A stretch of 7,347 nucleotides of DNA, from positions 1 through 7,347 of the forward strand of contig CAMWVM010000073.1 of NCBI GenBank assembly GCA_947177715.1, given 5' to 3'. The stretch is from an uncultured Ruminococcus sp. (GTDB lineage Bacteria > Bacillota > Clostridia > Oscillospirales > Ruminococcaceae). The notes below the pieces were generated by a model. It did no database searches, was not told where the DNA came from, and saw only the letters and a list, made by a program, of their open reading frames with translations. A program made the translations under genes and the position numbers. The number at the start of each line of letters is the position of its first letter. The first letter of the stretch is position 1. This document shows positions 6,310 to 7,347 of the stretch, piece after piece.

Positions 6310-6834
6310 TTATTTTTGATTAACAACTAATCTTAATGTTCTTGAAGTGATTGGATCAACATCTCCAGTTCGTGATACATCTATCATCAAAGTATATCTC
6401 AGTGATTTGTTATCAGAATCTCTCTTTAATGACATTCCACACCCAGCATCTTTTGTAGTAATACTTCTTTTTGAAGTGGAAGTTTTCTTCGTCTTAATAT
6501 TATATGTTTGAATTTCCGTATAAAAATAATAAGCTAATTTATTATCATTATTTTTTGAAACAGTTACTGTATTTAAAGTATTGCTGCCTTTAAGGGTATA
6601 TTTTACTTTCGGATGACTTGGTACAATATTATTCTTATATTCTACATTCTTATTCTTGCATTTTACAACCGAATAAGATTTGTTTTTTGCCGAAATACTG
6701 CCTTTATAAAGCACATTGTTAGTCGTTTCTAAAGTTGCATTAACATTTGCAGCACTTGCTCCAATCGCCGAACCTGAGAACATCATCATAACTGCTGCAG
6801 CTGTTGCTGCGATTCTTTTTCCTGATTTTTTCAT
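6310..6834 (-). CDS. Secreted cationic protein, unknown function, ABC-cassette lead gene
   Basis: A 174-residue precursor that I cannot assign to a family. A classical Sec signal peptide is visible: basic MKKSGKR, hydrophobic core about 8-24, and an ASA cleavage site near 26-28. The mature part of about 146 residues is rich in Lys, Asn, Thr and Ser, with by my count 20 Lys and 6 Arg against 9 acidic residues, so strongly basic. Alternating hydrophobic stretches (TLNTVTVS, LAYYFYTEIQTYNI, LRYTLMIDVS, RTLRLVV) suggest a beta-sandwich. It has just two mature cysteines, C59 and C132, which could form one disulfide. There is no lipobox, LPXTG or transmembrane tail, so release outside the cell is expected. 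It is the first gene after a consensus promoter and leads into the two permeases and ATPase. It could be a bacteriocin-like toxin, a cell-surface binding protein or the transporter's partner. The ribosome site is weak (A-rich with GAAAG). Confidence 0.85.
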   Translation of the reverse strand: MKKSGKRIAATAAAVMMMFSGSAIGASAANVNATLETTNNVLYKGSISAKNKSYSVVKCKNKNVEYKNNIVPSHPKVKYTLKGSNTLNTVTVSKNNDNKLAYYFYTEIQTYNIKTKKTSTSKRSITTKDAGCGMSLKRDSDNKSLRYTLMIDVSRTGDVDPITSRTLRLVVNQK

Positions 6835-6862
6835 TAAAATTAAATCTTTCTTTTTTTAAATA

Positions 6863-6881
6863 TTAGCAGTATACCTGCTAA
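6863..6881 (-). promoter_or_regulatory. Dyad at the transcription start of the ABC cassette
   Basis: TTAGCAG and CTGCTAA form a perfect 7-base inverted repeat around a 5-base centre. It lies about 10 bases downstream of the -10 box, at about +4 to +22 of the leader, and about 28 bases before the start codon. It could be a repressor operator or a 5' stem that stabilises the mRNA. It is not a terminator, because no T run follows. Confidence 0.5.
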
Positions 6882-6890
6882 CTTATTAAT

Positions 6891-6919
6891 ATTATACCAT
6901 ATTAGCTCCCTAATGTCAA
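6891..6919 (-). promoter_or_regulatory. Promoter of the secreted protein-ABC cassette
   Basis: The minus strand has a perfect -35 TTGACA (6919-6914), a 17-base spacer and a perfect -10 TATAAT (6896-6891). Transcription should begin near 6884, leaving a leader of about 50 bases. The spacer contains a short dyad and another dyad lies at the start site, so this strong promoter may be held under repression. Confidence 0.88.
6901..6914. repeat. Inverted repeat ATTAG-N4-CTAAT within the promoter spacer
   Basis: Perfect 5-base arms around a 4-base centre lie between the -35 and -10 boxes. The plus-strand arm ATTAGC recurs at 6862-6867 in the dyad at the transcription start, so the two may be sites for one regulator. 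The arms are short and AT-rich, so chance is possible. Confidence 0.35.
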
Positions 6920-6965
6920 TACATGTATATTTATGTTTTTATATGTAATATACAAAAATTACAAT

Positions 6966-6991
6966 AAAAAACGGACTGCACAAGCAGTCCG
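6966..6991 (-). terminator. Rho-independent terminator of gltD
   Basis: On the minus strand CGGACTGC (6991-6984) pairs perfectly with GCAGTCCG (6979-6972) around a 4-base loop. Six T follow at 6971-6966. It starts 14 bases past the gltD stop codon and separates the glutamate synthase transcript from the ABC cassette. Confidence 0.93.
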
Positions 6992-7005
6992 CCAATAAAT
7001 TATAA

Positions 7006-7347
7006 TTATAAATTTGAATATCCAATTAAGCTTTCGTCAACTTCCCTTGCGACATCTCTTCCTTCACGGATTGCCCAAACAACAAGCGACTGTCCTCTAC
7101 GCATATCTCCTGCGGCAAAGACATTTTCAACGTTTGTTTTATGCAATCCTTGTTCAGTAGCAACATTGGTTCTTCCATCAACGTTTACGCCGAAGGCTTT
7201 TGTAACATAATCCTGACTTCCCAAGAAGCCTGCTGCAATTAGCACCAAGTCAACCTCTATCTGATACTCGCTTCCCTCGACTTCTTTCATTATCATTCTA
7301 CCTGTCTTTTCATCCTTTTCAGGATTAAGCTTTACAAGCACTGCACC
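7006..7347 (-). CDS. gltD: Glutamate synthase small subunit, C-terminal fragment (partial at window edge)
   Basis: Only the last 113 codons plus the stop are present; the gene continues off the right edge, and the frame stays open to base 7347. The fragment holds the end of the FAD/NADPH-binding region. [14 protein letters not shown] is followed by the closing dinucleotide-binding motif [33 protein letters not shown], in which AAGD contacts FAD. This is highly characteristic of GltD, the electron-transferring small subunit that feeds reducing power from NADPH to the large GltB subunit for glutamate synthesis from glutamine and 2-oxoglutarate. Related GltD-like oxidoreductases share the fold, but the [11 protein letters not shown] stretch fits GltD itself. 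A gltB gene may lie further upstream, outside the window. Confidence 0.92.
   Translation of the reverse strand, partial: GAVLVKLNPEKDEKTGRMIMKEVEGSEYQIEVDLVLIAAGFLGSQDYVTKAFGVNVDGRTNVATEQGLHKTNVENVFAAGDMRRGQSLVVWAIREGRDVAREVDESLIGYSNL

Noticed and set aside
6310..6834. Secreted protein as a lactococcin 972 homologue
   Set aside because: Only the gene order agrees. The mature length is about twice that family's, and the aromatic/Gly-rich features I associate with it are absent.
6919..6928. Palindrome ATACATGTAT next to the -35 box as a BlaI/CopY-type operator
   Set aside because: BlaI/CopY sites need TACA-N2-TGTA; here the two halves abut with no spacer. A 10-base AT-rich palindrome is common by chance in such DNA.

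Overview
The window looks like chromosomal DNA from a low-GC Firmicute of the class Clostridia, probably the Ruminococcus/Oscillospiraceae side. The signs are AT-rich DNA, strong Shine-Dalgarno sites, TTGACA/TATAAT promoters, a tRNA-Gly with an encoded CCA, and a DUF5685-J-protein gene pair that I associate with Clostridia. The species call is inference. Every supported gene lies on the minus strand, so transcription runs from high to low coordinates.

Reading in that direction: (1) 7347-7006 is the C-terminal end of glutamate synthase small subunit (gltD), closed by a strong terminator. (2) 6919-3191 is a self-contained four-gene cassette: a consensus promoter with two dyads around it, a small secreted, strongly basic protein of unknown function, two MacB/FtsX-type permeases of 392 residues each, an ABC ATPase of the LolD/MacB class, and a terminator. 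(3) 3144-149 is a second four-gene unit: a consensus promoter, a DUF5685-type protein, a short J-domain protein with a cysteine-rich tail, a small polytopic membrane protein with a TTG start, a TVP38/TMEM64 (VTT) membrane protein, and a terminator overlapping the last stop codon. (4) 137-2 is a tRNA-Gly(UCC) gene with its own consensus promoter.

The ABC cassette has the gene order of lactococcin-972-type bacteriocin loci (secreted peptide, membrane component, ATPase). Here the membrane component is split into two half-permeases, and the secreted protein does not look like lactococcin 972. It is the best candidate for an undescribed system: a secreted protein with a dedicated export or self-protection transporter.

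The second unit holds the other notable observation. The DUF5685-type protein carries a DDxxD motif and a second DDVxxD...KGxYNP motif, with order and spacing resembling squalene/phytoene synthases. It is co-transcribed with a J protein ending in nine cysteines and with a VTT-family protein, a family linked to lipid scrambling. A role in membrane lipid or isoprenoid handling is a testable hypothesis, not a demonstrated function. No mobile element, CRISPR array, rRNA or clear riboswitch was seen, and no stretch of 300 bases lacks a gene.
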